Origin: Pseudomonadota bacterium
GTDB taxonomy: Bacteria > Myxococcota_A > UBA9160 > SZUA-336
Direction of reading: 5' to 3'
DNA length: 52,902 bases
Assembly (NCBI GenBank): GCA_003247575.1
Contig: QJZC01000014.1
Location: 1 to 52,902 of the forward strand
Shown here: one piece after another, positions 1 to 9,303 of the stretch
Position numbering within the stretch: position 1 is the first letter of the stretch
Layout of the letters: the number at the start of each line of letters is the position of its first letter
Program-made: the position numbers and the translations under genes
The notes under the pieces: generated by a model
What the model saw: the letters and a program-made list of their open reading frames with translations, nothing else
The model's database searches: none
What the model was told of the DNA's origin: nothing

Positions 1-25
1 GTGCTGCGGTCGTAGGCACGCGACC

Positions 26-790
26 GTGACGGAATCGAGCCCTTCGGAGCTTCGCCGCGCACACACGACCCTGCTCGCATCGGTGTTCTTCGTATCCGTT
101 TGCGGGCTCGTCTACGAGCTGCTCGCGGGCGCCCTATCGAGCTACCTGGTTGGCGATTCGGTCCTGCAGTTCTCGGTACAGGCCAACCGACTCTCATCGT
201 TCCTCGAAGACCGACTCTACACCGACGACATCATCCTCTCGACGAACTCTGCCTACCAGCGCATGGTCGTCACGCGAAACGGATCCAACGTGCGCATGTA
301 CATCAACGGGAGTATCCAGTTCGATTCGCGCGACGAGTACCGCTATCACGAGTCCCTGGTTCACCCGGCGATCACGCGACTGTTCCGTGAACACCACGTA
401 CTCCGGGGGCTGAACCGAGACGCACTCCGCGACCCGCGCGTAGAGATCGTGAACGCCGACGCGTGGAAGTTTCTCGAGAAGACGTCCGAGCTCTACGACG
501 TCGCAATTCTCGACTTCCCAGATCCGCACGATCTCTCGCTGTCGCGTCTGTACTCTCGTTCGTTCTACCGCTTGCTGCTATGAAGGCCCTCAGGTGCTGG
601 CGCGATCGCGACACAGGCGACTTCCCCGCTTTACGCGCGCGCCGCCTTCTGGTGTATCCACACGAGCTTGGACGGCCTGGATCTCGGCTCGGAACTCAGC
701 CACCCACTGCAGGCTCACGCCTACCACACCTACGTTCCAGCCTTTGGTGAGTGGGGATTCGTGCTGGCGAGTCGCAAGAGTCTCCTCCGT
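26..790 (+). pseudogene. Decayed membrane-fused spermidine synthase
   Basis: Remnant of a polyamine aminopropyltransferase (spermidine synthase-like) with an N-terminal membrane domain. The frame opens with the family start GLVYELLAGALSSYL and then jumps straight to TNSAYQRMVV of the enzyme domain, so most membrane helices are deleted. The glycine-rich SAM-binding motif that should precede TRLFREH is also gone. The acidic motif DFPDPHDLSLSRLYSRSFYRL is kept in part, but an in-frame TGA at 581-583 stops translation. The same frame then continues with ATSPLYARAAFWCI and FGEWGFVLAS, the usual C-terminus. About 255 codons remain where relatives have roughly 500. The tail approaches the 3' end of the convergent UspA gene. 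Seen directly: stop codon and missing blocks; the family assignment rests on remembered motifs. Confidence 0.75.
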
Positions 791-801
791 CGCAATAAGG
801 C

Positions 802-1218
802 TCAGCGAACCAGCAGCACGGGACAATGCGCAAGCAACGCAACCCGATGACTCACGCTGCCGAACGCCTGCTTTCCCGCAGAGGGGTCCAGTGCGTGCGA
901 GGGCAGCAGCAGCAGGTCACACGCTTGCTCCTCTGCATGCCGCAGGATGGCGGGAACGCGGCTCCCCACCAGGACCGTGATGCGAACGTGGTAGCCATCG
1001 TCGCCCAGCGGTCCGGACCACTCTTCGAGCTTTGCCTGTGCCTGCACTCGCAGCTGCTCGTAGAAGTCCGCGAGTTCACTCGGGTCGATCCCCTCGATCT
1101 GCTCGATCACGTGCAGCAACTCGACCGAGGCCCCGTGCGCGGCCACCTTCCGAAGTGCCTGAATTCCGAGCTTGGCGCGAGAGGACAGATCCAGCGGGAC
1201 GAGTACTTGGTAATACAT
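802..1218 (-). CDS. Universal stress protein, UspA family
   Basis: Small cytoplasmic UspA-type protein of 138 residues, a nucleotide-binding Rossmann-like fold linked to stress survival. It begins MYYQVLVPLDLSS, the typical first strand. It contains LLHVIEQ after the first helix, a central VRITVLVGSRVPAIL segment, and ends with FGSVSHRVALLAHCPVLLV, which matches the family's GS-x-S...PVLVV ATP-binding tail. The frame can be extended 16 residues upstream to 1266, but the extension (rich in W and L) is outside the family fold, so the start at 1218 is preferred. It is convergent with the dead spermidine synthase and divergent from the double histidine kinase. Whether it binds ATP cannot be settled from sequence alone. 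Confidence 0.85.
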   Translation of the reverse strand: MYYQVLVPLDLSSRAKLGIQALRKVAAHGASVELLHVIEQIEGIDPSELADFYEQLRVQAQAKLEEWSGPLGDDGYHVRITVLVGSRVPAILRHAEEQACDLLLLPSHALDPSAGKQAFGSVSHRVALLAHCPVLLVR

Positions 1219-1468
1219 GCCCCATAGAGCTAGCAAGGAATGGTCCAGCCGCCAGGCGGTAAACACCCACTGAGGCGCGTTCGAGCTGCGCGTCTGCTAC
1301 ACAGCGGGGCCGCCGAGCCGAGACGCGAAGTCCCAATCGCCCGTGCTGGCAGCCGGCGGGCGAAGCCGGGCTAGAAAACGGCCAAGATCGGCGCGTTGGA
1401 AGCCGATTCTATGCAGGAGCCTCCAGAAGCGCAGTCTGGGGACCCCACGATTCATAGGCGGAGTCTGG

Positions 1469-4400
1469 ATGGATCGGACCGACAGGAGCGCTGCGACATC
1501 GGTTGATCGCGTGCATCTAGAACCACCTCGTGCAAACCGGCTGGTCGAATGGTTCATGCCCGACGGGGTCGCCGACCCGACCCTCGCCCAGCGCTATCGC
1601 GACACCATCCGCATCGGCCTCGGCGTCTCGGTAATCTGCGCGTTGTACGCGCTGCTGCAGCCCCTGCCGGGTGAATTCGGCACCCAGCTCCGCCTGCTCT
1701 TCGCCGGGGCAGTGGGACTGAACCTGCTGTCCCTGTGGGCGGGCAAGCTGCTCGGACAGCTGACGATTCCCACCCAGTTCACCTTGCTCTTCTATACGGG
1801 TGTGTTCTCGTTCTCGGCCTACTCCATGGGTGGACCCACCGCCTCGTCTCTGTTCTGGGTCACGGGTCTGCCTCTCATGGCACTACTGACTGGAGGGCGC
1901 AAGCTGGCCCTGGTCTGGGCGGGAGTCGCCCTGCTGGTGTGCGCCGCGTTCCTGACGGCCGCGCACCTGGGCCACGAGTTCCCCAACCACGGCACCGCGC
2001 GACATCACGCACGCGTGTGGTGGATCTCGACGACCACGCTGATCGCTCTCGCCTTCGGACAAGCCGCCACATACGACCGCGCTCGAGTCCTTGCTCTCGC
2101 CATGCTTCGCCACGCGAACGAACAGCTCCTTCGAGCTCGCCGACGGGTCGAAGCCAGCCTCTCGCAGCGCACGAGCTTTCTGACCAACATGAGCCATGAG
2201 CTGCGCACCCCGATGGCGGCGATCCTCGGATTCACCGAGGTCGCCCTGGACCAGCTGGAGCAGGGTACGACTGGGGACACGACGGATCACGGCACCCTGA
2301 AGACCATCCAGCGCCACGCACAACGCCTGCTGGGCACGCTCGATGGTGTGCTGGACATCGCCAAGATCGAGGAAGGCCAAATCCCCGTCAAGCGGACCTC
2401 GATCGAGATTCGAGAGCTGCTCGCCGAGCTGATCGTGCAGCTGCAGGACGTGGCAAAGGCGGAAGGCACCTGGCTAACCCTCGAGGAGACTCCCGCGCTG
2501 GCGGAGCACGTGGTGACGGACGCCCGCCGCCTCCGACAGATCCTGCTCAACCTGATCGAGAACGCCATTCCGCACTGCTTCGAGCACGAGCTTCGTCTGC
2601 GTGCGAATCGCGTGGTCGACCGCGAGGGCGGGCGGCTCGACTTCGAGGTGATCGCTTCCGGGGCGGAGCTGACAGAGCAGCAGATCGCACAGCTGCTCAG
2701 CTCTCCGAAGCCCACGTGCACGCCCTCGGCGAGCGAGCGTCTCGGCGGAAGCTCCTCCAGCCTCGGTCTGATCGTGTCCCAGATGCTTGCAGACCTGCTC
2801 GGCGGAAGCGTGTCGATCGAGTGCCGAGCCGGTTATGGGAGTACGTTCCGGCTCGAGCTGCCGCAACCCCCGGACCGTGCACGCGGGACCCGCACAGAAG
2901 AAGATGAGGCGACTCCAGCCGAGCATCTCAGACCCGGCGAAACCGCGAGCACTTCACCGGCCTCCGCAGGCTCGACGCAAAGCGGGTCGTTGGAACGCTC
3001 CTCCGCTACGAACCCGCGGCTTGGCCGAGACTCCACCGATCCGGACTCCACGGATACTCCCCCCGCCAACATCATCGGCCGCCGCGTGCTGCTGATCGAC
3101 GACAATCCAGACAATCTCCGCTTGGTGCGTCACTTCCTGAGTCGAGCAGGCGCGCGAATCACGTGCTGCGAGTCCGGCCCGAAGGGGATCGACGCAGTCG
3201 GCAAGGCGGAGGCCAGTGGCCAACCGTTCGAGGTCGTCCTCCTCGACATCCAGATGCCGGAGATGGACGGACATCAGGTCGCCAAGATCTTACGCGAGCG
3301 CGGGGTCACGATTCCGATCATCGCGTTCACAGCCCATGCGCTCGCAATGGAGCGAGAGCGCTGCCTACGCTCGGGTTTCGACGACTACGTCACGAAGCCG
3401 ATCGACCGTGCCGCCCTGGTGGACATCGTGGCGCATCATGCGGAACGACAGCCTGACCCCGCCCTGTGCGATCTACACACCGAGGTCTCTGCACCGAAGA
3501 GCTTCCGCTGGTCTGCTCTCTGGGAACGTCTCGTTCACTTGTGCACCCCTCCCAGCAAGCTCGGGGACCCGAGTGAGTATCGCCGCTTGAATCTTTTGAT
3601 GACCGTGAGCGCCACGTGCATCCCGATGATCCTGCTGCAGGCTGCGCTCATCGCCTACGTCTTTCCCAGGGAGGTCGCGTTCCCCCTGTCGAGCATGCTA
3701 CTGGCGGTGATCCCCACGCAGATCAGCATCATGCTGCTCTACCGCTGGCTCGGATCCGCACAGCTCCCATCGAATCTCCTGATCCTGTTCCTCGTGTGCC
3801 AGATCAGCTCGATCATGTGGGTATCGGGCGGAATGCTGTCGGCCGCAAGCTTCTGGCTCGCGCTGCTCCCCACTGTTGCAGTGACGCTTCTACACCGCCG
3901 TGCGACACTCGCGTGGACGGGGATCTGCATCGCGATCGAGACCGCCTTTCTCGCGCTCGCCGAGTCGGGGGTCGAGCTGACGAGTCATCTCCACCCGGAT
4001 GCAGTCTCGCTGAGCCACGGCCTGTCCGCCGCGACCTTGTGCGTCCAACTCACCGCGGTGATGCTCTTGCACGAGTGGGGAGCCACGAGCGCAAGCGATA
4101 CCCTGTTCGCAGCCAACACATGGCTCGAGCAAGCCCGCGATCACTCCCAGCGGGCAGAGCAAGCGCAAGGAGCATTCCTGGCGAATCTGAGCCGCGACCT
4201 GCAGGCTCCGCTCGCCTCGATCATCGGCTTTGCGGACACCCTCGAGAAGAATTGGCGACGCTGCAATGCGCCTCCGGCGCAGATCGCCCCCCTAGAGGCA
4301 GTGCAGCGCAACGGCCATCGGCTCCGCGGCATCATCCAGGATCTGCTCGACTATGCGGAGCTGGAGGCAGGACGCTTCCAAGCACGCGTGCTGCCCTTTG

Positions 4401-4897
4401 CTCCTATCCGAGTGATCGAGGAGACCGTGCAGTCCCTGAAGGCACAGGCCGCTTCCAAGGGCCTATGGCTGCACGCGGAACTAACGGAGGCGATTCCGAG
4501 CCAGCTCTACGGGGACGAACGCCGGACTGCGCAGATTCTTCGGTGTCTAGCCGAGAACGCAGTCAAGTTCACGAGCAGGGGTGGCGTGCGAATCTCGGCA
4601 GGCACGCGCGTCTACGCGGGCACCTCATGGTTCCACATGCAAGTGACGGATACTGGCCCAGGAATCCCCGACGATCAACGAGCCTCTCTCTTCGAGCCGT
4701 TTCGTCAGGCCGACGCCTCGAAGAGTCGCTGCCATGGCGGCAACGGGCTCGGTCTCGCCCTCACGCGACAACTCGTTACCGCGTTGCGGGGACGGCTCCA
4801 GTTCGAGACGGAAATCGAGCAAGGGACGAGCTTCGAAGTCTGGCTGCCGCTCAATCCTGTATCGGGAGCGCCGTGGGTAAGCTCGATCGAAGTCTGA
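1469..4897 (+). CDS. Double hybrid sensor histidine kinase with complementary damaged kinase modules
   Basis: Membrane sensor kinase of 1142 residues built from two related kinase units around a receiver. Order: multi-helix membrane block (about 45-165), HisKA with intact H box SHELRTP (His243), a HATPase region, receiver (LLIDDN, phospho-Asp593 in LLDIQMPEMDG, Lys643), second membrane block (about 705-870), second HisKA, second HATPase. The first HATPase keeps Asn365, but its G1 box reads ASGAE instead of DxGxG and its G2 box is serine-rich. The second has a full set (Asn1030, Asp1061 in DTGPGI, FEPF, GGNGLGLAL), but its H box reads NLSRDLQAP, with Arg909 in place of histidine. Start chosen at ATG 1469 behind AGGCGGAG (1456-1463); a GTG 126 bases upstream only adds an arginine-rich stretch. 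No partner regulator gene is adjacent. Confidence 0.88.
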   Translation: MDRTDRSAATSVDRVHLEPPRANRLVEWFMPDGVADPTLAQRYRDTIRIGLGVSVICALYALLQPLPGEFGTQLRLLFAGAVGLNLLSLWAGKLLGQLTIPTQFTLLFYTGVFSFSAYSMGGPTASSLFWVTGLPLMALLTGGRKLALVWAGVALLVCAAFLTAAHLGHEFPNHGTARHHARVWWISTTTLIALAFGQAATYDRARVLALAMLRHANEQLLRARRRVEASLSQRTSFLTNMSHELRTPMAAILGFTEVALDQLEQGTTGDTTDHGTLKTIQRHAQRLLGTLDGVLDIAKIEEGQIPVKRTSIEIRELLAELIVQLQDVAKAEGTWLTLEETPALAEHVVTDARRLRQILLNLIENAIPHCFEHELRLRANRVVDREGGRLDFEVIASGAELTEQQIAQLLSSPKPTCTPSASERLGGSSSSLGLIVSQMLADLLGGSVSIECRAGYGSTFRLELPQPPDRARGTRTEEDEATPAEHLRPGETASTSPASAGSTQSGSLERSSATNPRLGRDSTDPDSTDTPPANIIGRRVLLIDDNPDNLRLVRHFLSRAGARITCCESGPKGIDAVGKAEASGQPFEVVLLDIQMPEMDGHQVAKILRERGVTIPIIAFTAHALAMERERCLRSGFDDYVTKPIDRAALVDIVAHHAERQPDPALCDLHTEVSAPKSFRWSALWERLVHLCTPPSKLGDPSEYRRLNLLMTVSATCIPMILLQAALIAYVFPREVAFPLSSMLLAVIPTQISIMLLYRWLGSAQLPSNLLILFLVCQISSIMWVSGGMLSAASFWLALLPTVAVTLLHRRATLAWTGICIAIETAFLALAESGVELTSHLHPDAVSLSHGLSAATLCVQLTAVMLLHEWGATSASDTLFAANTWLEQARDHSQRAEQAQGAFLANLSRDLQAPLASIIGFADTLEKNWRRCNAPPAQIAPLEAVQRNGHRLRGIIQDLLDYAELEAGRFQARVLPFAPIRVIEETVQSLKAQAASKGLWLHAELTEAIPSQLYGDERRTAQILRCLAENAVKFTSRGGVRISAGTRVYAGTSWFHMQVTDTGPGIPDDQRASLFEPFRQADASKSRCHGGNGLGLALTRQLVTALRGRLQFETEIEQGTSFEVWLPLNPVSGAPWVSSIEV

Positions 4898-4949
4898 ACG
4901 ACGCTGGGATCCGCCTTGCGATACCTCGCGCGCCTCGCGCCACGCGCGC

Positions 4950-6578
4950 TCACACGGCTGCAGCCGCCAGCTCGTGCTCTTCACGCAGCTCCCCATAGGG
5001 AATACTGATACAGAAGATCGTCCCACCCTCGCGCCGCCGCTCCACGTCGATGCGCCCCCGGTGCCCGCGGACGACCCCGTTGGCAATCGGCAGTCCCAAC
5101 CCGGTCCCCGACGACTTGGTCGTGAAGAACGCATCGAAGATGCGCGCGCGAGCCTGATCCGAGATCCCGGACCCCTGATCGGCGATGCGGAACTGCACGA
5201 TCGCCGACGCGCGTATGTGGCGCGCCTCGATGTCGAGCACGCCGCCACTCGGCATCGCCTCGAGCCCGTTCTCCGCAACGCTGACCAACGCGGCTGCGAG
5301 CAGGGTTCGATCGACGAGCAAGGGCGGGATCGCTGCGTCGTGCCGAATCTCCAAGCGGACGTTGCTTCGATGCGCGCGATCCCCGAGCTCTCCCCTGAGA
5401 TCATCGAAGAGATCCGCGACGCGCGTGTCCGCCAAGCGCAGGCGCCCCTCACGATACAAGGCCAGCGTATTCGCTACGACCGAATGGATGCGTTCCCCGA
5501 GCCTCTGGATCGGGATCAGCGCGCTTCGCGAAGGTACCGGCGCCTCGAGCTCCATCTGCAGACGTCCGGTCAGCGCCCCCAAGGGATTGTTGATCGCATG
5601 CGCCAAACTTCCCGTAAGCTCGTCGGCGGCACCCAGCTTCTCGGCATCGGCGAGACGCGAGCGCAGCTCCTGCAGCTGGCGGTACGTCTCCTCGAGCACT
5701 TCCGTGCGCGCCTGCACCTCGCGTTCGAGCCGCTCGGCATCCAGGAGGTCTGCCGCTTCGCGCTCGACTCGCTCGGTCACTTCGCGCCCGACGAGCAACG
5801 TGTGGACGCCGTTCGGCGTCCGGAACGAGTTCCCCGCCATTTCGACCCAGCGCCAGCTACCGTCGCGGTGCAGGTACCGCGATCGAACCTTGTCCTTGCG
5901 ACCCACCGATTCGAGCGCATCGTCGAAACGCTGTCTCGCTGCGAGAATGTCCTCGCGGTGGATCGTGTCCTCGCCGCGGGTCCCTGGACCGAACTGGAAG
6001 CCGAGCGCCCGCTCGGGATCCCATCCGAGCATCGGGCCCACTGCTCGATTGATGAACACGATGCGTCGATCGTCGTCGAGTTCGACGATCATGTCCGACA
6101 TGTGATCCGTCATCATCCGGAAGCGCTCTTCGCTCTGCGCCAGTACCTCCTCCGCCTGCTTGCGCTCGGTCACATCGAGCGCCGAGCCATCGATTCGGAT
6201 CCCGCCCTCGACGCGCGCAGCGTGCGCGGCGTGGTACACCCAGAGCCGCTCACCGCGATGATCCAGCGCTCGATGCTCGAGAGGCTGCTGGGGCTCGTCG
6301 AGCACGGCAGCCATCCAGCACAGCACCCTCTTGCGCTCGTCGGGAGGCAGCAAGCGTGCGAACGTGCGCGCGCGAATGCGGTCGCCGACGTGCAGGTGGA
6401 AGGTCTGCTCGAAATTCTGCGTGATCCAGTCCACACGGATCTCGCCCGAATCGAGGCGAGTCACCGTGTAGGAGTAGCCCTGCGCAAGCTCCGATAGGAT
6501 CCGCAAGCGCTCGTCGGAGCTGGCCAAGGGCGCACCTTCCGAGAGCCCGGCCTTCGTGTCGTCTTCTCCTCGCCCCAT
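4950..6578 (-). CDS. PAS-domain sensor histidine kinase
   Basis: Soluble two-component histidine kinase of 542 residues with no predicted membrane span. It carries a PAS-like domain at about 20-135, a second clear PAS/PAC pair at about 140-275 (SEERFRMMTDHMSDMIVELD to LLVGREVTERVE), a coiled coil at about 280-320, and a kinase core. The H box is GSLAHAINNPLGAL with His327, resembling NtrB/PAS-type kinases. The catalytic domain is complete: Asn in VAENGLEAM, G1 DQGSGI, FDAFFTTK and GTGLGLPIA. It lies convergent to the double kinase, about 50 bases apart, and has no response regulator beside it, so its partner is encoded elsewhere or it feeds the receiver of its neighbour (inference). ATG at 6578. 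Confidence 0.9.
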   Translation of the reverse strand: MGRGEDDTKAGLSEGAPLASSDERLRILSELAQGYSYTVTRLDSGEIRVDWITQNFEQTFHLHVGDRIRARTFARLLPPDERKRVLCWMAAVLDEPQQPLEHRALDHRGERLWVYHAAHAARVEGGIRIDGSALDVTERKQAEEVLAQSEERFRMMTDHMSDMIVELDDDRRIVFINRAVGPMLGWDPERALGFQFGPGTRGEDTIHREDILAARQRFDDALESVGRKDKVRSRYLHRDGSWRWVEMAGNSFRTPNGVHTLLVGREVTERVEREAADLLDAERLEREVQARTEVLEETYRQLQELRSRLADAEKLGAADELTGSLAHAINNPLGALTGRLQMELEAPVPSRSALIPIQRLGERIHSVVANTLALYREGRLRLADTRVADLFDDLRGELGDRAHRSNVRLEIRHDAAIPPLLVDRTLLAAALVSVAENGLEAMPSGGVLDIEARHIRASAIVQFRIADQGSGISDQARARIFDAFFTTKSSGTGLGLPIANGVVRGHRGRIDVERRREGGTIFCISIPYGELREEHELAAAAV

Positions 6579-6722
6579 AGTGGCCTACCCTACTAGCTAT
6601 CCGAGACCGAGAACTAGCAAACCGATGGGTGGGGCCAGTCAGACTCTCCATCCCCACACCGCTCGAATGGAACCATGCGGGCGTCGCAGTGCCAAGCCGA
6701 ATCTCGGCTCATACCTGTACCG

Positions 6723-7700
6723 TCAGGCGCTGACCGAATCAGGCAGGACCACCAGGCTCGAGCCATCCCAGGCGACGAGCCGATCGCGATCTTCTACTCG
6801 CGCCCAGTCGAACTCGCGAACCAGATCCCGCGGTCGGCAGACAGCCGCGCTCGACACCAACCCGATCAGCGAAGCCAAAAAGCCACACACCTGCGCGGAA
6901 GAAACCACACTGCGAAGCGTCGGAACCGACACTGCACCGTGCAGCTTGGCCAGCTTGCCCCGCGAGCCCTCCAGTAGCAGGAGGTGGTGTCGATAGCTCG
7001 GCCGGGGATACTCGAGTAGTTGCTGCAGCGCGATCTGCACGAGCGTCGAGGGAGCAAGATCCCTACCGCGCACGACTCGAGAAACCCCGGCGACCGCATC
7101 ATCGACGACCGAGGCGAGCTGATAGGCCACGGAGCCGTCGCGACGCCGGACGACCGGGTCGCCGTAGAGTGTACTGGGATCCCCGGGCGTGGCATGCCCG
7201 CTTTCGTCGCGGGGGTCGAGCTCTCCGGGCGAGAGCCGCAGCCGAACCGCACCACCAAAACGGCGCCACTCGCCGCCGGAGAGGACCCGCGTGCGACACG
7301 TTCCGGGGTATCGAACCGATCCGTCCGGTGCGCGCTCGGCGTGCATGCGGAGCTCGCGGCGCGTGCACGTACACGCGTAGAGCAGGCCCGCTCCCTCCAA
7401 TCGATCCAGGGCGTCGGCGTGTGCTTCGCTACAGTCCGACTGTCGTACCGTCTCGTCCCAATCCAGCCCGAACCACTCGAGATCCTGCCGGAGTCCGGAA
7501 ACCCACTCGTCGCGTGCGCGCTCGGGGTCGAGATCCTCGATCCGGAGCACGACGCTCGCCCCCCTCGCACGAGCGTCGAGCCAGCAGAGCAAGGCCGAGA
7601 GCAACGTGCCAGGATGCGCACGCCCGGTCGCAGAAGGGGCGAAGCGCAGCCTTCCTGCCGAGGCTTCGGGCGCGGCCGCGGCCGCCGCGCCATCACTCAT
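6723..7700 (-). CDS. gluQ: Glutamyl-Q tRNA(Asp) synthetase
   Basis: Class I aminoacyl-tRNA synthetase paralogue of 325 residues that charges glutamate onto queuosine at position 34 of tRNA(Asp). The nucleotide-binding region RFAPSATGRAHPGTLLSAL holds the HIGH-like motif, followed by LRIEDLDPER. A zinc site of the family is visible as CTC...YPGTC. The second signature, normally KLSK, reads KLAK. It lacks the C-terminal anticodon domain of true GluRS, as expected. Start at ATG 7700 overlaps the end of the upstream HD-domain gene by 8 bases, so the two are probably translated together. The open frame continues upstream to 7886, but that part is antisense-like and arginine/serine-rich. The gene is also written gluQRS or yadB. 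Confidence 0.9.
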   Translation of the reverse strand: MSDGAAAAAAPEASAGRLRFAPSATGRAHPGTLLSALLCWLDARARGASVVLRIEDLDPERARDEWVSGLRQDLEWFGLDWDETVRQSDCSEAHADALDRLEGAGLLYACTCTRRELRMHAERAPDGSVRYPGTCRTRVLSGGEWRRFGGAVRLRLSPGELDPRDESGHATPGDPSTLYGDPVVRRRDGSVAYQLASVVDDAVAGVSRVVRGRDLAPSTLVQIALQQLLEYPRPSYRHHLLLLEGSRGKLAKLHGAVSVPTLRSVVSSAQVCGFLASLIGLVSSAAVCRPRDLVREFDWARVEDRDRLVAWDGSSLVVLPDSVSA

Positions 7701-8313
7701 CCCAGTGCGCACGCTCGAACGGCTCGCCCGCCTCGGCATGCAGGGATCGCACGACTTCCGAGAGCTCGTCGAGCACGGGATGTTCCCAGCCCGTGGACAG
7801 GGAGAAGACGGCACAGCGGTAGTACCAGAGGGTCTGCTCTCGAGTGGCCGAGAAGCGCTCCCAGATGGCTTCACGCACGCGCCCATAGTCTCTGCGCACG
7901 CTCTGGGCGTTGTGAAGCTTGTCCGCGGCGCTGATCAGCTTCAGATCCGAGCTTTCACCGGAGAGGGTGCGCAGATAGCGCCGCTTGCGCTGCTCCCAGG
8001 GCGCCTTGCGTTCGGGTTCGAACGAGTCCGACAGGCGCATCACCAAATCGGCCACGCGCTCCCCGAAGGTCGCGGCCAGCTCGGCAACGGACGCCCCGCG
8101 CACGTCCTCCAGATAGTCGTGAAGCACGGCGGCGATCAGCTGATCCTCGTCGCCGCCGTGTTCGGCCACCGTAACCATCACTTGCAGCAGGTGGGCCAGG
8201 TACGGAACCTCGGATCCCTTGCGTCGCTTGGTGCGAAAGGCTCGAGCGGCCAGCGCGAGGGCCTCCTCTACGCGTTCGGTATAGACGGGCTCGGGGTCGT
8301 GTGGCCTGGACAT
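7693..8313 (-). CDS. HD-domain phosphohydrolase, RelA/SpoT-type hydrolase domain only
   Basis: Protein of 206 residues corresponding to the metal-dependent HD hydrolase domain of RelA/SpoT proteins, without synthetase, TGS or ACT domains. The metal-binding pattern is clear: His in YLAHLLQVM, the HD pair in AAVLHDYLEDV, and the distal Asp in ISAADKLHNAQSV. Proteins of this kind (MESH1-like or small alarmone hydrolases) can remove pyrophosphate from (p)ppGpp, but other nucleotides are possible substrates, so the substrate is inference. Start ATG 8313 (MSRPHDPEP). The frame runs much further upstream, antisense to the SDR, and that part is not coding. The stop overlaps the start of gluQ. Confidence 0.85.
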   Translation of the reverse strand: MSRPHDPEPVYTERVEEALALAARAFRTKRRKGSEVPYLAHLLQVMVTVAEHGGDEDQLIAAVLHDYLEDVRGASVAELAATFGERVADLVMRLSDSFEPERKAPWEQRKRRYLRTLSGESSDLKLISAADKLHNAQSVRRDYGRVREAIWERFSATREQTLWYYRCAVFSLSTGWEHPVLDELSEVVRSLHAEAGEPFERAHWDE

Positions 8314-8502
8314 CGGCTCGAGCAGTATAAGGAGCGCACTCCCCCGGCGCCCGAGCTGCAGCTCCCGCCCCGTACCGCCGGTCGACCAACGCGCAGACTC
8401 GGGCGGGGACGTTCCCGCGGCCGAATCGGACCGCGGCCGGACTGGGCAGCACCGACACACACGGGTATGCTGCCGCGCATGAAGCGGAAGGGAGCGGATG
8501 GG

Positions 8503-9303
8503 ATGCCGCAGCGACTCGAGGGAAAGAGCGCCATCGTCGTCGGAGGAGGGCAGACGCCTGGCGACACGATCGGCAACGGACGAGCAACAGCGGTCCTCTT
8601 CGCACGCCACGGCGCACGCGTGCTCGTCGTGGACCACCATCCCGAGGCTGCCGAAGAGACCGTGGCCCAGATCACCGAGGAAGGCGGCATCGCCCAAGCC
8701 TGGGCTTGCGACGCTACCCGCGAGGAAGACTGCCAGGGCATGGTGCGCGCGTGCGAGGAAGCCTTCGGTCGCATCGACATCCTTCAGAACAACGTCGGCA
8801 TCGGAGACGGAGACGCGGGCCCCGCGCACGTCGACGCAAAGGCATGGGATCACATCCTCGGTGTCAACCTGAAGAGCGTCATATTTCCGTGCAAAGCCGT
8901 GCTGCCGAGCATGCGCCGCCAAGGCGCCGGCGCCATCACGAACATCTCGTCGGTCGCCGCGGTCTGCTCCACCGGCATCGTCGCGTACAAGACGTCGAAG
9001 GCGGGCATCAATGCGTATACGCAGTCGCTCGCCATCGGGAACGCGAAGCACGGGATCCGCGCCAACGTCATCATGCCCGGGCTGATGAACACACCGATGG
9101 CCATCGAGAGCATCGCGAAAGCGCGCGGAATCTCGAAGGACGAGCTGATCGCCGCGCGCAATGCCCAAGTTCCTCTGCGCAAGCGCATGGGAACCGCCTG
9201 GGACGTCGCCCACGCATCGCTCTTCCTGGCTTCGGACGAGGCGGGATTCATCACGGGTGCGGTATTGCCCGTCGACGGCGGGCAGAGCGCCCGCGTCGGA
9301 TGA
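8503..9303 (+). CDS. Short-chain dehydrogenase/reductase
   Basis: Classical SDR of 266 residues using NAD(P)H. The cofactor loop is GGGQTPGDTIGNG, a longer glycine loop than the usual TGxxxGIG. The NNVG motif appears in ILQNNVGIGDG. The catalytic residues are Ser in TNISSVAA and Tyr/Lys in VAYKTSKAG, and the C-terminal GAVLPVDGGQ is typical. The start was set at ATG 8503 because AAGGGAG lies at 8488-8494, eight bases upstream; upstream in-frame ATGs at 8467 and 8479 are possible. Its TGA overlaps the start of the RNase R gene as ATGA, indicating translational coupling. The substrate is not evident; the pairing with RNase R is probably an expression arrangement. Confidence 0.88.
   Translation: MPQRLEGKSAIVVGGGQTPGDTIGNGRATAVLFARHGARVLVVDHHPEAAEETVAQITEEGGIAQAWACDATREEDCQGMVRACEEAFGRIDILQNNVGIGDGDAGPAHVDAKAWDHILGVNLKSVIFPCKAVLPSMRRQGAGAITNISSVAAVCSTGIVAYKTSKAGINAYTQSLAIGNAKHGIRANVIMPGLMNTPMAIESIAKARGISKDELIAARNAQVPLRKRMGTAWDVAHASLFLASDEAGFITGAVLPVDGGQSARVG

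Noticed and set aside
581..583. TGA in the spermidine-synthase frame as a selenocysteine codon
   Set aside because: The gene also lacks its SAM motif and membrane helices, so decay is the simpler reading, and no SECIS-like structure was evident.
3616..4998. Open frame of 460 codons overlapping the double histidine kinase
   Set aside because: Arginine/proline/serine-rich shadow of the kinase frame, with no family motif.
4974..6497. Open frame of 507 codons antisense to the PAS kinase
   Set aside because: Compositional mirror of a GC-rich gene; the opposite strand carries complete kinase motifs.
7606..8502. Long upstream extension of the first SDR
   Set aside because: Antisense to gluQ and the HD gene; a good ribosome-binding site supports the start at 8503.
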